Positions 23,685-33,833 are shown, counted from the first letter of the stretch. The stretch is 34,782 nt of DNA from Bacteroidales bacterium (GCA_024636955.1 JAGXGB010000040.1:1-34782); one strand, 5' to 3'. The notes: generated by a model from the letters alone, not told the origin. Translations and numbers: made by a program.

Positions 23685-26600
23685 TTATTCTTTTACGAAC
23701 TTTATAAAGTAAGTGTAATTGCCATCGTTGATTATTACCAGGTATAATCCCGGGGAGTAGTCACTGGTGGCAATTACTCTTTTATCTGTGAAGGTTCCCT
23801 TAAGTATTGTTTCACCGGTAGCTTTAATGATCTTATACTCAAGTGTTGACAAATTGCCTTGTTTCTCAAGAGTAAGCTCATTAGAAACTGGATTAGGATA
23901 TGCAATAACCTTGGACTCATTGTTAATATGCAACACTTCTGAAACGATTACCTGAAGTACATTAGAAGTGTCAGAAACACATCCATTGAGGGTTACAATA
24001 GTATAATAATAATCATCCCAGGTAACAACGTAATCCTGACCAATTGCCCCTTCAATTATACCGGCGAAAGTATGCCATTGATTTCCTTCAGGAGAATCAG
24101 AGTGGAGATCGTGACCATTTTGTGTGATAATTGGTGTGGTAGGCATTTGTTTTACTTCAACAGGTAGTGTTGATTCTGCTCCGTTACCACAATTATTTTC
24201 ACCTGATACTGTAATTATTCCTGATGTTGAACTATTGCTGTAGTTCACAACTATGATATTGGAATTACTCAGCCCCAAAGCACCTTCGGGAAGTACCCAC
24301 TCATAGCTGGTTGCACCTTCAATTTGTGGAACACTGTAAATAACACCCTGATCACCTTGGCATACGGTTACAGGCCCATCTATGCTCCCTGCACTTGATG
24401 GCAATACATTTACAATAACTTGTGAGTTGGATGGTTCCCCATTTCCGCAGGTATTATTACCATATACTGAGATTATGCCGGTTGTGGCAGTAGAGCTATA
24501 ATCAACAGATATTGTGTTTGTATTGCTTGTTCCGGATGCTCCAGGAGGCAATGTCCATTCGTAGATGGTTGCACCGGGTATTTCAGCAACAGAATACATA
24601 ACTGACATTTGTGACTGGCACACTTCCATAGCACCGGATATAGTGCCGGCAGTTATGGGCACAGCTGTAACAGTAATGAATAATGACGACCCAATTCCAT
24701 TTCCATAAGCATTGACTCCATATACACTTATCTCTCCGGATATTGCATTTGTGCCAAAGCTAACAATAATGCTTGCTGAATCACTTACACCTGTTGCTCC
24801 TTCAGGCAATGTCCATACATAAGAGGTTGCACCCGTAATTTCTTCAACGCTATAAACAACTTGCATTTGTAATTCACAAATGGACTGAGGACCACTGATA
24901 GCGCCTGCTGGTGCAGGTGGTGCAGTGTTTAATAAAGGTGATGTCCACAAACCACGACCAAATGTGCCGGCACGCAAAACATCTAACTGAGGGTTGCTGT
25001 CGTAATATATCTCTAACTCAGTTACCCACACTGCTGCAGGTAAACCGGTAGAGTATTGTATCCACTGAGAATTAACCGCATCACGGTAAAATACACCAAT
25101 ATCAGTACCCAGATACAATCCTTCATTGCTACTATGGTAATTCACCAATGTATGCATCTGAACGTCAGGTAGGTTTCCTGTGATATTTGTCCATGATGAG
25201 CCTTTGTTTTGAGACTTAAATACCTGGTTCTGCTGAACCAGATACACTATGTTCTCATCTGATGGGCTGGTTTCGATTGCAGTTATGGTGTTACCTGATA
25301 GGAGGGAGCCTGTTATATTGGCCCATGCAACGCTGGTTGCCTTAACATTATCGCTTCGATAAAGACTTGAGCCGTTTGAAACATACAAAATATTTGTATT
25401 AGCATCAGATTGCGTCATCTCCTCAAAATTGTTTATGTTGAGGTTTGAGATCTTTGTCCATGCTACATTGCCAGAGTTTGGTGCTTTGATATTTGTGCTG
25501 CGCCATACATTATCATAGCCTATGAACATGATGTTACCATCATTGTGGTCAATCACGAAAGGTGTAACCCAGCCGCCACTTTCATTAATTCCGTTTACGC
25601 CGTCGCCTGCTATCTGATTTCCATCTCCTTGGTTTATGTGCCTATAAACAGGACCATAATATAAAGTTGAATAACTATAATCATTATTGGTGGGATCAAA
25701 TGCGCACTGCATTCCATCGCCCCCATTAACATTCACCCACTCGGGACCTGCAATTGTTGAAGTGCCATTGTCCTGATAACCGTTGATTACATAATCCTTA
25801 TTGGTAGCGCTTTGGCCTATTTTATATGCCTGGCTGATCACAAGTCCATTACTTATCTCATTCCATGAAGCTCCTCCGGTATTTGTCCAGTAAACTCCAC
25901 CATCATTTCCGGCATAAAGCCTGTTATTTATAGGGTTATACTCCAATACGTGCAAATCAGCATGAACAGAAGGAACACCACAATCACCCCACCAATGTGA
26001 GTTAATTGCCCATGTTTGACCGCCATTAATTGATTTAAAGCAATTTACACCTCCGGCATAAATTATATCAGCATTCGTTGGATCACACGCGATATCAAGG
26101 TCATACCATGCCTGGCCTCCTGAACCGCCGGTACACCCCCAGCTCATGATGTTTGGTGTTGTTGAACGAACTGTAAAAGAAAGGCCGCTGTCAATTGATT
26201 GGTAAAGTCCTTTAAAAGAATCATCATTGGTGATAATGAAATAAACAACTGAAGGATTTGCAGGAGAAACTGCTATAGCACCCCGACTGGATGTTGGAAG
26301 GCCATTAGTTATTTGAGTAAATGATTGACCGTTATTAGTAGACCGATAGAAATTCCCAGATCGAGTAGCATATACAATGTTTGGATCATCAGGCTTAAGC
26401 ACTATATCCTTGAAGTTGCCGGTGCTAACATTTGTCCAGCTAACCCCACCATTAACAGTGCGAAAAATGCCACTGCTGGTGGCGGCTAATAATTTCATGT
26501 TATCGATTGGATGCATTATCATCTTTCCAACTGTTGCTGTAGTCATTCCTGCATTTGAAGGCTGAAACGAGAATCCTCCATCTGTACTCTTCCACACGCC

Positions 26601-27251
26601 CGCACCAGGTGCATCACCATGGTCACGATCTCCAGTGCCAATAAATATTATATCAGGGTTTAAGTGATCAACAATAATTGATGAAATACCCAGAGTTGGC
26701 AAATTGTCTGTGAATGTAGTCCATGTGCTGCCGCTATTATTAGTAACCCACAGTCCTCCTGCCGGAGCACCTGCATATATTGTAGTGGCATCTGTTGGAT
26801 GGAATGCAATTGCATTAACTCTTCCTAGCCCCCTATAACCATTATAACCTGAAGGAACAGAAGCCGGACCTAGCGTAGTCCAGTCACCATTGCTTCGTGA
26901 ATTCAGGTTCCTATTCGATTGATGCTGTATATTATCGACTTGAGAAAAAGACTTAAGTGATTCAATTGCATTTATATTACGTTGAGGGGATGGTTTAGTG
27001 CCATCGGGTGATACCTTCCTACCCATCCAATATTCCCATCTTTTGTAAGCTTTAAAGCCATTGCCTCTGGTAACTTCCCTGTCCTCCCAATATTCATTAA
27101 AGGCCTTCTGGGTTTCAAAGAAGTTAGCATCAGGATCTTGCATCATTTCAATCCAATAAGGATATGACTTAAAATCGCGGGCTGTATCCTGCGCTTTTAT
27201 TCCAATTGATAATGCAAATGCAAAGAACAAAGCAAGTGTAGTTAATCTCAT
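23685..27251 (-). CDS. large T9SS-secreted protein: BNR-type propeller, PKD-like domains, sorting domain
   Basis: 1188 aa. Signal peptide 1-21 (MRLTTLALFFAFALSIGIKAQ) and a propeptide-like region to about 110. Then a beta-propeller region (about 115-770) with many Asp/Asn-box type motifs such as STDGGFSF, TVNGGVSW, STNNGQSF, SINGGQTW and SQNKGSSW, typical of sortilin/BNR proteins. Then three PKD-like domains (about 780-1040, each starting G.I.GP..IC or similar with Y.V..I.GATSYEWTLP) and a C-terminal type A sorting domain (about 1106-1188, VIAYPNPVSNELTL to YFIKFVKE). Exported, cell-surface or released. No catalytic residues are obvious, so a binding or adhesin role is as likely as an enzyme. 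Convergent with the ompA-like gene; the stop is 4 nt from the third 3'-end copy. Confidence 0.85.
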   Translation of the reverse strand: MRLTTLALFFAFALSIGIKAQDTARDFKSYPYWIEMMQDPDANFFETQKAFNEYWEDREVTRGNGFKAYKRWEYWMGRKVSPDGTKPSPQRNINAIESLKSFSQVDNIQHQSNRNLNSRSNGDWTTLGPASVPSGYNGYRGLGRVNAIAFHPTDATTIYAGAPAGGLWVTNNSGSTWTTFTDNLPTLGISSIIVDHLNPDIIFIGTGDRDHGDAPGAGVWKSTDGGFSFQPSNAGMTTATVGKMIMHPIDNMKLLAATSSGIFRTVNGGVSWTNVSTGNFKDIVLKPDDPNIVYATRSGNFYRSTNNGQSFTQITNGLPTSSRGAIAVSPANPSVVYFIITNDDSFKGLYQSIDSGLSFTVRSTTPNIMSWGCTGGSGGQAWYDLDIACDPTNADIIYAGGVNCFKSINGGQTWAINSHWWGDCGVPSVHADLHVLEYNPINNRLYAGNDGGVYWTNTGGASWNEISNGLVISQAYKIGQSATNKDYVINGYQDNGTSTIAGPEWVNVNGGDGMQCAFDPTNNDYSYSTLYYGPVYRHINQGDGNQIAGDGVNGINESGGWVTPFVIDHNDGNIMFIGYDNVWRSTNIKAPNSGNVAWTKISNLNINNFEEMTQSDANTNILYVSNGSSLYRSDNVKATSVAWANITGSLLSGNTITAIETSPSDENIVYLVQQNQVFKSQNKGSSWTNITGNLPDVQMHTLVNYHSSNEGLYLGTDIGVFYRDAVNSQWIQYSTGLPAAVWVTELEIYYDSNPQLDVLRAGTFGRGLWTSPLLNTAPPAPAGAISGPQSICELQMQVVYSVEEITGATSYVWTLPEGATGVSDSASIIVSFGTNAISGEISVYGVNAYGNGIGSSLFITVTAVPITAGTISGAMEVCQSQMSVMYSVAEIPGATIYEWTLPPGASGTSNTNTISVDYSSTATTGIISVYGNNTCGNGEPSNSQVIVNVLPSSAGSIDGPVTVCQGDQGVIYSVPQIEGATSYEWVLPEGALGLSNSNIIVVNYSNSSTSGIITVSGENNCGNGAESTLPVEVKQMPTTPIITQNGHDLHSDSPEGNQWHTFAGIIEGAIGQDYVVTWDDYYYTIVTLNGCVSDTSNVLQVIVSEVLHINNESKVIAYPNPVSNELTLEKQGNLSTLEYKIIKATGETILKGTFTDKRVIATSDYSPGLYLVIINDGNYTYFIKFVKE

Positions 27252-27705
27252 CTTCTTTTATTTACGATTAATAATACTAAGAACTTACTCTTCATGTCAA
27301 TTAGCTCTCCAATAAATCTAAGCAATGATTTTCCGACAATAACAATTTCACATCCGGGTCAAAGCATAGCTGTATAGGAATGCAGATGTAACATCCTGAA
27401 TAACTGTGAAGCGGATACAAAGATAATGGAGTTGTAATAAAGTTATTCAACAATTGATGGGGAAAGTTTCCCCGCGACGGGGCATTGTTACCGGGGAATG
27501 AAGTGAATATCAGGTAATTACATATAGTCTTAAAAATTTATCCCAATTACTTAATAATGTGCTGCAGTCCTTGATATTGCTACAATCAAGTGCATGATCG
27601 AATCTATGTAAATGATCGTTTCCTAAGATAATGTAACCAACGGCATCATTTTTCAAATAGAGTGAGTGATCTCGAAAAAATTATAACCACAAAACTAATA
27701 CTGAA
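27252..27705. other. 454-nt divergent intergenic region
   Basis: Lies between the 1188-aa T9SS gene (minus) and the beta-helix gene (plus). It holds the paired GGGG-type palindromes at 27459-27493. No small gene and no clear TAnnTTTG box were found on either strand. Confidence 0.5.
27459..27493. promoter_or_regulatory. tandem GGGGAA-N3-TTCCCC palindrome, second occurrence
   Basis: A perfect site GGGGAA-AGT-TTCCCC (27459-27473) is followed by a weaker copy GGGGCA-TTG-TTACCG (27479-27493), centred 20 bp away. The first copy is the same length and pattern as the one at 18818, and both occurrences have a weaker second copy two helical turns downstream, in a region between divergent genes. It is 208 nt from the minus-strand gene start and 233 nt from the plus-strand one. 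Confidence 0.55.
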
Positions 27706-29433
27706 ATGATCACAAGAAACTCAACTTCAGAACATAACAGTTCGCTCATTACAGCGCAACCAGAATATAATTCACGAAAAAGATTCGTGTTTTTAACCGT
27801 TTTCTTATTGGCGACCTATTTTACAATCTCAGGTTTGCTTTTTGCTGCTACCATATATATTGATCCAACCTATAACTCATCATATCAGAATGGATCAATG
27901 AGTAATCCATACAATTCATGGTCGAAATTTACTATTTCCAGTGGAAACATATATTTGCAGAAAGCGGGTACCACCTTTACAACTAATAGTGGCATCTCTG
28001 TGAGTGGGAAATCAAACGTTACTCTCGGAACCTATGGTACCGGCAATAAAGCAAAGATAGTTGCATCAGGAAGCGGGAACCATATAATTAATGTTTCCAA
28101 CTCGTCAGGAGTAACAATCAAAGATCTGGAGGTGTATTCAACAGGAACATGGGTCTCTGGTATCATCATCCAAGGTAATAATGCAGGAAATAACACAGTT
28201 AATAACTGTATTGTTCGTAAGACCGAATGGGGTATCAGGTTGATTACTACTGCAGGTGGTAACAAAATATTACATTCTACAATAAATGACATTCGCGACG
28301 ACGGTATTTATGCAAAAGATGTTAGCTCAATTGAGATTGGCTTCTGCACTATCTATGATATTAACAAAAAATATCTTGTTAACACCAATCAAAGCTATTC
28401 AGCAGGAGATGGCATTCAACTTGCTTCAACCAATAATATGTACTTTAACATTCATGATAATATCATTGACCACTCCTCAATGGGTAATAAGTTCTGTATC
28501 ATTGCATGGGGAAATAACTATAGTGGTATAATTGAGCGCAATACTATCATTGCGCATACCACCAAAAATGTTAGTGGAATATATTTATCGCCAACAACCA
28601 AAACAGTTACTGTACGCTATAACATGATTAAGAATGGCAAGAATGGAATATATTCTTATGCTAAGGTTGATGCATACTATAATGCTTTTGCTAACAACCT
28701 AATAGGAGTATATACAAACCCAAACTACTCACTCAATGCACGTAATAACGTCTTCTACAATAATTCACAATATGCTGTTTATTCAACTTCCAGCACAACT
28801 GTAACACTTCGGAATAACATCTTTAATATGGGTTCTTCGTCACACAAGGCTATAAAGACAGGTGGTTCCATTTCTTCGAACAATAATGTTTTCAATACTC
28901 AGCACTCTGGTTTTATTAACAACTCTTCAAGTCTCACAGCCTGGAGAAATGCATCGGGAAATGATCAAAATTCATTGGTAGGAAACCCAAGTTTCATGAA
29001 TGCAGGTGCTCTCGACTTTCATTTGAATTCCAACTCTGTAGCAATCAACAAAGGGGCACATGTAAGCCTTAACAAGGACTATTATGGTGGACTGGTTCCA
29101 GTTGCCGGAAATCCTGATGCAGGAATGTCAGAATTTAACAATGGAAAATCAGGTGAAATTATAGCTGATAATGATTCAATTGGTGCAGTAAAAGAGATGG
29201 TGCTTTATCCTAACCCATCAGTTGATGGACGATTTGCAGTTAAGCTTGGTAAAATGTATGAGAAAACTGATATGGAAGTGTTTGATATGTCAGGTCGTTT
29301 AGTAAAGCAAGTAACCGTATTAATGACAGCCGAAGGTAATGTTGACATGAGTACTTTGCCTGATGGAGCTTACCTTATAAGAGTTGATACCGGTGTTGAG
29401 AAAAAGACACTGAAAGCAATTAAGAATAATTGA
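27706..29433 (+). CDS. secreted parallel beta-helix protein with T9SS sorting domain
   Basis: 575 aa. The N-terminus is unusual: about 27 polar residues (ending RKRF) precede the hydrophobic segment VFLTVFLLATYFTISGLLFAA, a long signal peptide or signal anchor. The body (about 80-490) is a right-handed beta-helix of PbH1-type coils: HIINVSNSSGVTIKDLEVYS, GIIIQGNNAGNNTVNNCIVR, GIYAKDVSSIEIGFCTIYDI, with many Asn stacks. This fold binds or cleaves polysaccharides. The end (about 495-575) is the type A sorting domain, MVLYPNPSVDGRFAVKLG to KKTLKAI. No catalytic triad is clear, so lyase activity is not claimed. Confidence 0.85.
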   Translation: MITRNSTSEHNSSLITAQPEYNSRKRFVFLTVFLLATYFTISGLLFAATIYIDPTYNSSYQNGSMSNPYNSWSKFTISSGNIYLQKAGTTFTTNSGISVSGKSNVTLGTYGTGNKAKIVASGSGNHIINVSNSSGVTIKDLEVYSTGTWVSGIIIQGNNAGNNTVNNCIVRKTEWGIRLITTAGGNKILHSTINDIRDDGIYAKDVSSIEIGFCTIYDINKKYLVNTNQSYSAGDGIQLASTNNMYFNIHDNIIDHSSMGNKFCIIAWGNNYSGIIERNTIIAHTTKNVSGIYLSPTTKTVTVRYNMIKNGKNGIYSYAKVDAYYNAFANNLIGVYTNPNYSLNARNNVFYNNSQYAVYSTSSTTVTLRNNIFNMGSSSHKAIKTGGSISSNNNVFNTQHSGFINNSSSLTAWRNASGNDQNSLVGNPSFMNAGALDFHLNSNSVAINKGAHVSLNKDYYGGLVPVAGNPDAGMSEFNNGKSGEIIADNDSIGAVKEMVLYPNPSVDGRFAVKLGKMYEKTDMEVFDMSGRLVKQVTVLMTAEGNVDMSTLPDGAYLIRVDTGVEKKTLKAIKNN

Positions 29434-29586
29434 TAAAAAGAACTGTGAATACTTTGTGATTGAGTTTAAACAGGTTTTGTGATTACAATAGTTGACTGAA
29501 ATTGGATTTTGATGATTGGTTAATATGATTAAAATTAGATTTTGGTTAATGGATTAAATAACCTTTTTCATGCAACTGCATAAACC

Positions 29587-29618
29587 AACGGGTTGTCACT
29601 CAATGACAACCCGTTTTT
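29587..29618 (+). terminator. rho-independent terminator after the beta-helix gene
   Basis: 12-bp stem (29587-29598 with 29604-29615) around a 5-nt loop, then five T bases (29614-29618). It is about 154 nt after the stop. The region before it has imperfect direct repeats (TTTGTGATT twice, and AATTGGATTTTG / AATTAGATTTTG). Confidence 0.85.
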
Positions 29619-29671
29619 GCTCTTTAGTTTCAACATGCATTGCGAGGCGACACTTTTGGTATCCACTGCGC

Positions 29672-32449
29672 CTACGAACTAATTCTATTGCAAATTTGCT
29701 GAAAATTACAGAATTTACAATGCTTTAGATCGGCTTGTTCGAAATTTATTGAAGTATTAAAGATGTTTTCAAACAAAGCTACAAGATTGGACTCAAAATC
29801 ATTATCACTGATTTCAGATTCAAGTGGCATAAATCCTTTTGACAGTGATTTGAATGCTATAATCCCGGGTTTAAGGTTGTGACCTGAAGCAATTGGGTTT
29901 TCAGAGATAAGATATTTATAAAGCGACAATTGCAATTGTTTGTCTTTGGCTTTATTGGCATCAAATAATTCTTCAGCTGAACTTACTTTCAGGTTTTTAT
30001 CTTCAACTTTACCGCTCTTGTAGTCAATTACCCGCATAAACCCACCATGAATGTCAAGGCGATCGATCATTCCATAGAGCTTAACCTCAAGTGGGTGATT
30101 ATCGGCAACATTAATTAACAGATTTCGGCTCAATTGATACTCAACGCCAGCAATTGTAGGTGCATTATTTTGTTTGATTGCATTAAGTTCATCGTTAAGG
30201 AATCGTCTGAGCCATGTTTCTGCAACTTTTACAAAGAGTAGATTCTTCCCGGAATCAATTCTATGTTCAGGGAAATATTCGCCGGTTTTTTTGGCTATCA
30301 ATTCCGGAATGTGCTTTATTGCTTCCTCCAGAATTTCCTTTTTCATTGTTGTACCAATGGAACCCTCATACAGATCCTGCAGTATAGCATGCAGTATAGT
30401 ACCCATTGTTTGTGTTGAAATTTCTTCCTCAACTTCTTCAGTCTCCTGAAGTTTAAGAACGTAAGAAAAGTAAAACGACAGTGAGCAATTAATATATTTC
30501 TTAATCGAACTAAATGAAAACCCCTTTTCTGCTTTTTCATACAGGGCCTTCATAACTTCGGGTTCCTTGGGAATACTAATAGGGGTAGAAATGCCTGAAT
30601 TAGAAGCTTCAAAAAGGTTTAACTTTTTTACCGACATTCCACTGCGAGGAAGCTCCCATTCAAGTTGGCTGAGATACCTGCTTTTTTCTCCGCCACCCAA
30701 CACATCGCCATCTTCATTATATACCAACCACACATTACTGCATCGCTGAATTAATCGATAGAAATGATAAGCAAATACAGCCTGTCGCTCGCTATGGGTT
30801 GGCAATCCGGATTGCAATCTTATATCAAAAGGAATAAATGACCTGTTGCTTTTTGCAGATGGGAGAATGTCCTCATTTAATGAAAGTAATATGACATTTT
30901 CGAAATCAAGCACCCGGGTTTCAAGCATCCCCATTACCTGAATACCCTGAAGCGGTTCTCCATAAAAAGGAACCTTTGCTGTGGCTGCTATCTCCCTGAA
31001 GAAACTATACAGAGTATTAAGCGATTCAATTTGAATATTTTGCTCTGTTAAGCACTGGTTGAGACTTGAAATTTTATCATAAAGGCAGTATAAAACTTCA
31101 GTGTCAGTATCAGAATTTGCTCTGCTAGCGAATGTCTGCCTTAAAAGTTCAAGTACCCGACCAATGGTTTCAAGGAGTGAGTTGGTGCTAATAGATGCTG
31201 AGAATATTAAATCAAGGGCATCAGATTTCGTTTCCTTAACAAGCGAATAGATTTCTTTAAGTGAAATGTATGAGTAATTGTTTTTCTTAATGTCTCTTAT
31301 TAGTCTGTCAGTTAAATTTTTATCAACAAGACTGTGCAGATAACTGTTCTGAAGGACTGAGCTTACGTCTTTATGATAAAATGATGCGTTGCCTGATCCG
31401 TTGTTTGATGCATTAATGTGAAGCTTAAATAAACTATCAACCAGTGAATACAAGGGGGCTTGTACCAATGGGAAACCCATTGTTACATTGAATTTACTTA
31501 ATTCGGCAGGTAGGGCATTAAGTAGCGGCAACAAGAGCGATTCATCAGCCAGAACTACGGCTGTATTATGATGTTTTTCAGGTGGTATACTTTGAAGTAT
31601 TTTACCTGCTATGCGCGCCTGACCTGTTATACCCGGTATTCCACAACTATATATTTTACGCTCAGGATTCGTGAATTCTGCTGATACTTGTTTGAATTTT
31701 CCAAGATCGCTATCTGCCTTATATTTACGTAAGAATAGCCCGGCTTCCATGGCAGGATTATCCAAATAATATGAGTCGCTGTCGAAGATTATCTCTGCTT
31801 TTTCCTTTTTTACCAAATACTTGATTATGGTATGCTGTGCAGGAGTGAGGGCATTGAAACCCGCGAAAATAACTTTCGTCCATGGTAAACTATCCAGATG
31901 TTGTTCCGGATTTTCAGCAATACGTCTGGTGGCAAGTCCCTGATAAGCGCTGTTGTTTAGAAGAAGGATATCTTTTAACTTGTGATAGTGATCAGCCAGA
32001 GATTCAAAGAAGGTGATATAGTTTAATTCAAACTCGGTAGGTTTTTCACCAGGCTTCCATAAATCTATTTCTTTGGCATCGCGTATGTAGTGGAAAAGCT
32101 GAGTAGCATTCACCATATATTGATCGATCTCTTCAAAATCGCGAAGTATCTGACTGCCCCAACTCAGAAAACTGTCGAACGAAACAGCATCCGGATTAAA
32201 ACTGCAGTGTGCTTTGTAAAGCATTGACAGCAGTGCAACACTATCAGGTTCTTTAAGGCGGCTTGTGCTGAAAACAAAATCTTCAATTGATATTATCTGA
32301 GGCACCCATCTTGGTTTTCCGTTAGTTGGTATCAATTTACGCCTTAGAAAGAGGCCTGCACGTCTATTAGGAAAGACAATGCATAGCTCGTTTTCAGGAA
32401 TCTTTTGCTCATTGATCAGCTCTGCTATATTGTCAATAAATGCTTTCAT
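29672..32449 (-). CDS. AddB-like PD-(D/E)XK nuclease
   Basis: 925 aa. The N-terminus has the helicase-like fold of AddB (CIVFPNRRAGLFLRRKL near 22) but no intact Walker A motif, as usual for AddB. In the middle are DILPSAKSNRSFIPFDIRLQSGLP and PSGMSVKKL-type segments. The C-terminus (about 650-925) is a RecB-type nuclease: GMIDRLD with Asp796, VIDYKSGK with Asp809 and Lys811, and KQLQLSLYKYL. A [4Fe-4S] cluster is suggested by a cysteine near 655 (YINCSLSFYF) and Cys911-x2-Cys914-x5-Cys920. It is likely the AddB partner of an AddA helicase-nuclease in double-strand break repair. No AddA is in the window. It is 63 nt downstream of the nucleotidyltransferase gene on the same strand. Confidence 0.85.
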   Translation of the reverse strand: MKAFIDNIAELINEQKIPENELCIVFPNRRAGLFLRRKLIPTNGKPRWVPQIISIEDFVFSTSRLKEPDSVALLSMLYKAHCSFNPDAVSFDSFLSWGSQILRDFEEIDQYMVNATQLFHYIRDAKEIDLWKPGEKPTEFELNYITFFESLADHYHKLKDILLLNNSAYQGLATRRIAENPEQHLDSLPWTKVIFAGFNALTPAQHTIIKYLVKKEKAEIIFDSDSYYLDNPAMEAGLFLRKYKADSDLGKFKQVSAEFTNPERKIYSCGIPGITGQARIAGKILQSIPPEKHHNTAVVLADESLLLPLLNALPAELSKFNVTMGFPLVQAPLYSLVDSLFKLHINASNNGSGNASFYHKDVSSVLQNSYLHSLVDKNLTDRLIRDIKKNNYSYISLKEIYSLVKETKSDALDLIFSASISTNSLLETIGRVLELLRQTFASRANSDTDTEVLYCLYDKISSLNQCLTEQNIQIESLNTLYSFFREIAATAKVPFYGEPLQGIQVMGMLETRVLDFENVILLSLNEDILPSAKSNRSFIPFDIRLQSGLPTHSERQAVFAYHFYRLIQRCSNVWLVYNEDGDVLGGGEKSRYLSQLEWELPRSGMSVKKLNLFEASNSGISTPISIPKEPEVMKALYEKAEKGFSFSSIKKYINCSLSFYFSYVLKLQETEEVEEEISTQTMGTILHAILQDLYEGSIGTTMKKEILEEAIKHIPELIAKKTGEYFPEHRIDSGKNLLFVKVAETWLRRFLNDELNAIKQNNAPTIAGVEYQLSRNLLINVADNHPLEVKLYGMIDRLDIHGGFMRVIDYKSGKVEDKNLKVSSAEELFDANKAKDKQLQLSLYKYLISENPIASGHNLKPGIIAFKSLSKGFMPLESEISDNDFESNLVALFENIFNTSINFEQADLKHCKFCNFQQICNRISS

Positions 32450-32512
32450 TTCTCAGTGTTCCGGTTAAGTTATAATAGTGCGCAAAGGGCTGATCAATAA
32501 TAAGATTACAAG

Positions 32513-33244
32513 CTACAACATTATTTCTGCGGCAATACGTCCGGCTTCAGCTAAACTATCAGGTTTCCCAGCATCAGCAAAAAGCGTGCTTTCATCCACA
32601 TAACCAACAATTCTGTGATTTTTTGCTATTTCAAGGTATGCATCAATTATAGAGAAGGCTTCAGTATGAGGTAGTAGACTAAATATTTCAGGACTAATAA
32701 CATGAATACCACTAAATGCAAAAGCTTTGGGCGGTTTATTAGTAATCCTGACTATTTTACTTAATCCTTTTTCCCTGTTTTGCCATTCAGTAAGCTGCAT
32801 CAGTTCATCAAATAAAAGATAGCGTGATGTTTCGCGACGTCGTACAACAAGTGTAGCAAGTCCTCCTGTTTGAAAATGGTATTCATATAGTCGTAACAGG
32901 TCAATGTTGCTAATGATATCAGCATTATAAACGATAAAAGGCTCATCATCATTCAGAAAGTGTTCAGCTTTCCTAATTGCACCGCCTGTATTTAGCAAAC
33001 GGTTGGTTTCATCTGATATGGTTATATTGCTCCCGAAATTATCATGCTCTTTAAGGTACTCAATTATCATACTTCCACAATGATGAATGTTTATGATGAG
33101 GTCAGTGAAACCGTACTTTTGAAGTTTCTTAATAGCAAATTCAAGCAGGGTATATTGACCTGCATGAAGCAGAACTTTTGGTGTATGATCAGTAAGAGGC
33201 TTTAATCGGGTACCAAGTCCCGCGGCCAGTATCATGGCTTTCAT
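32513..33244 (-). CDS. MurU-like nucleotidyltransferase
   Basis: 243 aa. The fold is the NTP-transferase family: MKAMILAAGLGTRLKPLTDHTPKVLL (signature G-x-G-T-R-x6-PK, Lys23), LNTGGAI (84-90) and the metal-binding FIVYNADI with Asp109. The layout is like MurU (N-acetylmuramate 1-phosphate uridylyltransferase), which makes UDP-MurNAc from recycled wall. The neighbouring kinase-like gene would fit AmgK, its usual partner. Other sugar-1-phosphate nucleotidyltransferases (glucose, mannose or heptose type) cannot be excluded. The start ATG follows the stop of the upstream gene directly (TAAATG). Confidence 0.75.
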   Translation of the reverse strand: MKAMILAAGLGTRLKPLTDHTPKVLLHAGQYTLLEFAIKKLQKYGFTDLIINIHHCGSMIIEYLKEHDNFGSNITISDETNRLLNTGGAIRKAEHFLNDDEPFIVYNADIISNIDLLRLYEYHFQTGGLATLVVRRRETSRYLLFDELMQLTEWQNREKGLSKIVRITNKPPKAFAFSGIHVISPEIFSLLPHTEAFSIIDAYLEIAKNHRIVGYVDESTLFADAGKPDSLAEAGRIAAEIML

Positions 33245-33622
33245 TTATTCGGGAAGATCTTTTAGTTTGTAATTCTTGTAGTAATTCCTGAAAATCACCT
33301 TTTGAAGCTCGCGATAGATCAGCAGTTCAGTTATAACTTCCGATCTTGTAAGTTCGGGGTGATTTTCCCATGCTTCAACAATTTTCTTTTCATCAATATC
33401 CACCTGATAAAGTAAAGCGCTTAGTTTTTGTAAGTTGCCTGTAAGCAGGGTTTCAATATGAGCTCCTACAAATCTTACCAAATCGTTGTATACCATTGAG
33501 AAATTCAATGGGAAGTCAATATCGAGACCAAACATCCCAAAGTCTTTCTTTATCTGCTGAACTGTTTGCCTGATAACCAATTCCTCAGCTTTGAAGGGTT
33601 CTATATCGAAGGGTACTTTCAA
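33245..33622 (-). CDS. conserved small helical protein, 125 aa, unknown
   Basis: Not recognised as a characterised family. It is soluble and mostly helical: FKAEELVIRQTVQQIKKDFGMF, then DIDFPLNFSMVYNDLVRFVGAHIETLL, a middle LSALLYQVDIDEKKIVEAWE, and LTRSEVITELLIYRELQKVIFRNYYKNYK. No cysteine and no membrane segment. Its stop codon touches the start of the MurU-like gene (TAAATG), so the two are translationally coupled and probably work together. It may be a partner or regulator of the nucleotidyltransferase, but this is inference only. Confidence 0.7.
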   Translation of the reverse strand: MKVPFDIEPFKAEELVIRQTVQQIKKDFGMFGLDIDFPLNFSMVYNDLVRFVGAHIETLLTGNLQKLSALLYQVDIDEKKIVEAWENHPELTRSEVITELLIYRELQKVIFRNYYKNYKLKDLPE

Positions 33623-33833
33623 TGGTTCTAATGGTTAATTAATAGTGAATTGTATTTAAATGCGGACTTTATTCTTTTTATTTAATGGCTTTATTAATTT
33701 TTAGTATTGGCTTTATTTTTTTCGTTTCCTGAATTTAAGACTTCTGAGTGCTGACTATCTGTTTTATAAGCATTGACTCTTTTACTATTAGGTACTGCCT
33801 TTCACTCTACTTAATTCCTTTTATTTATGGGCC

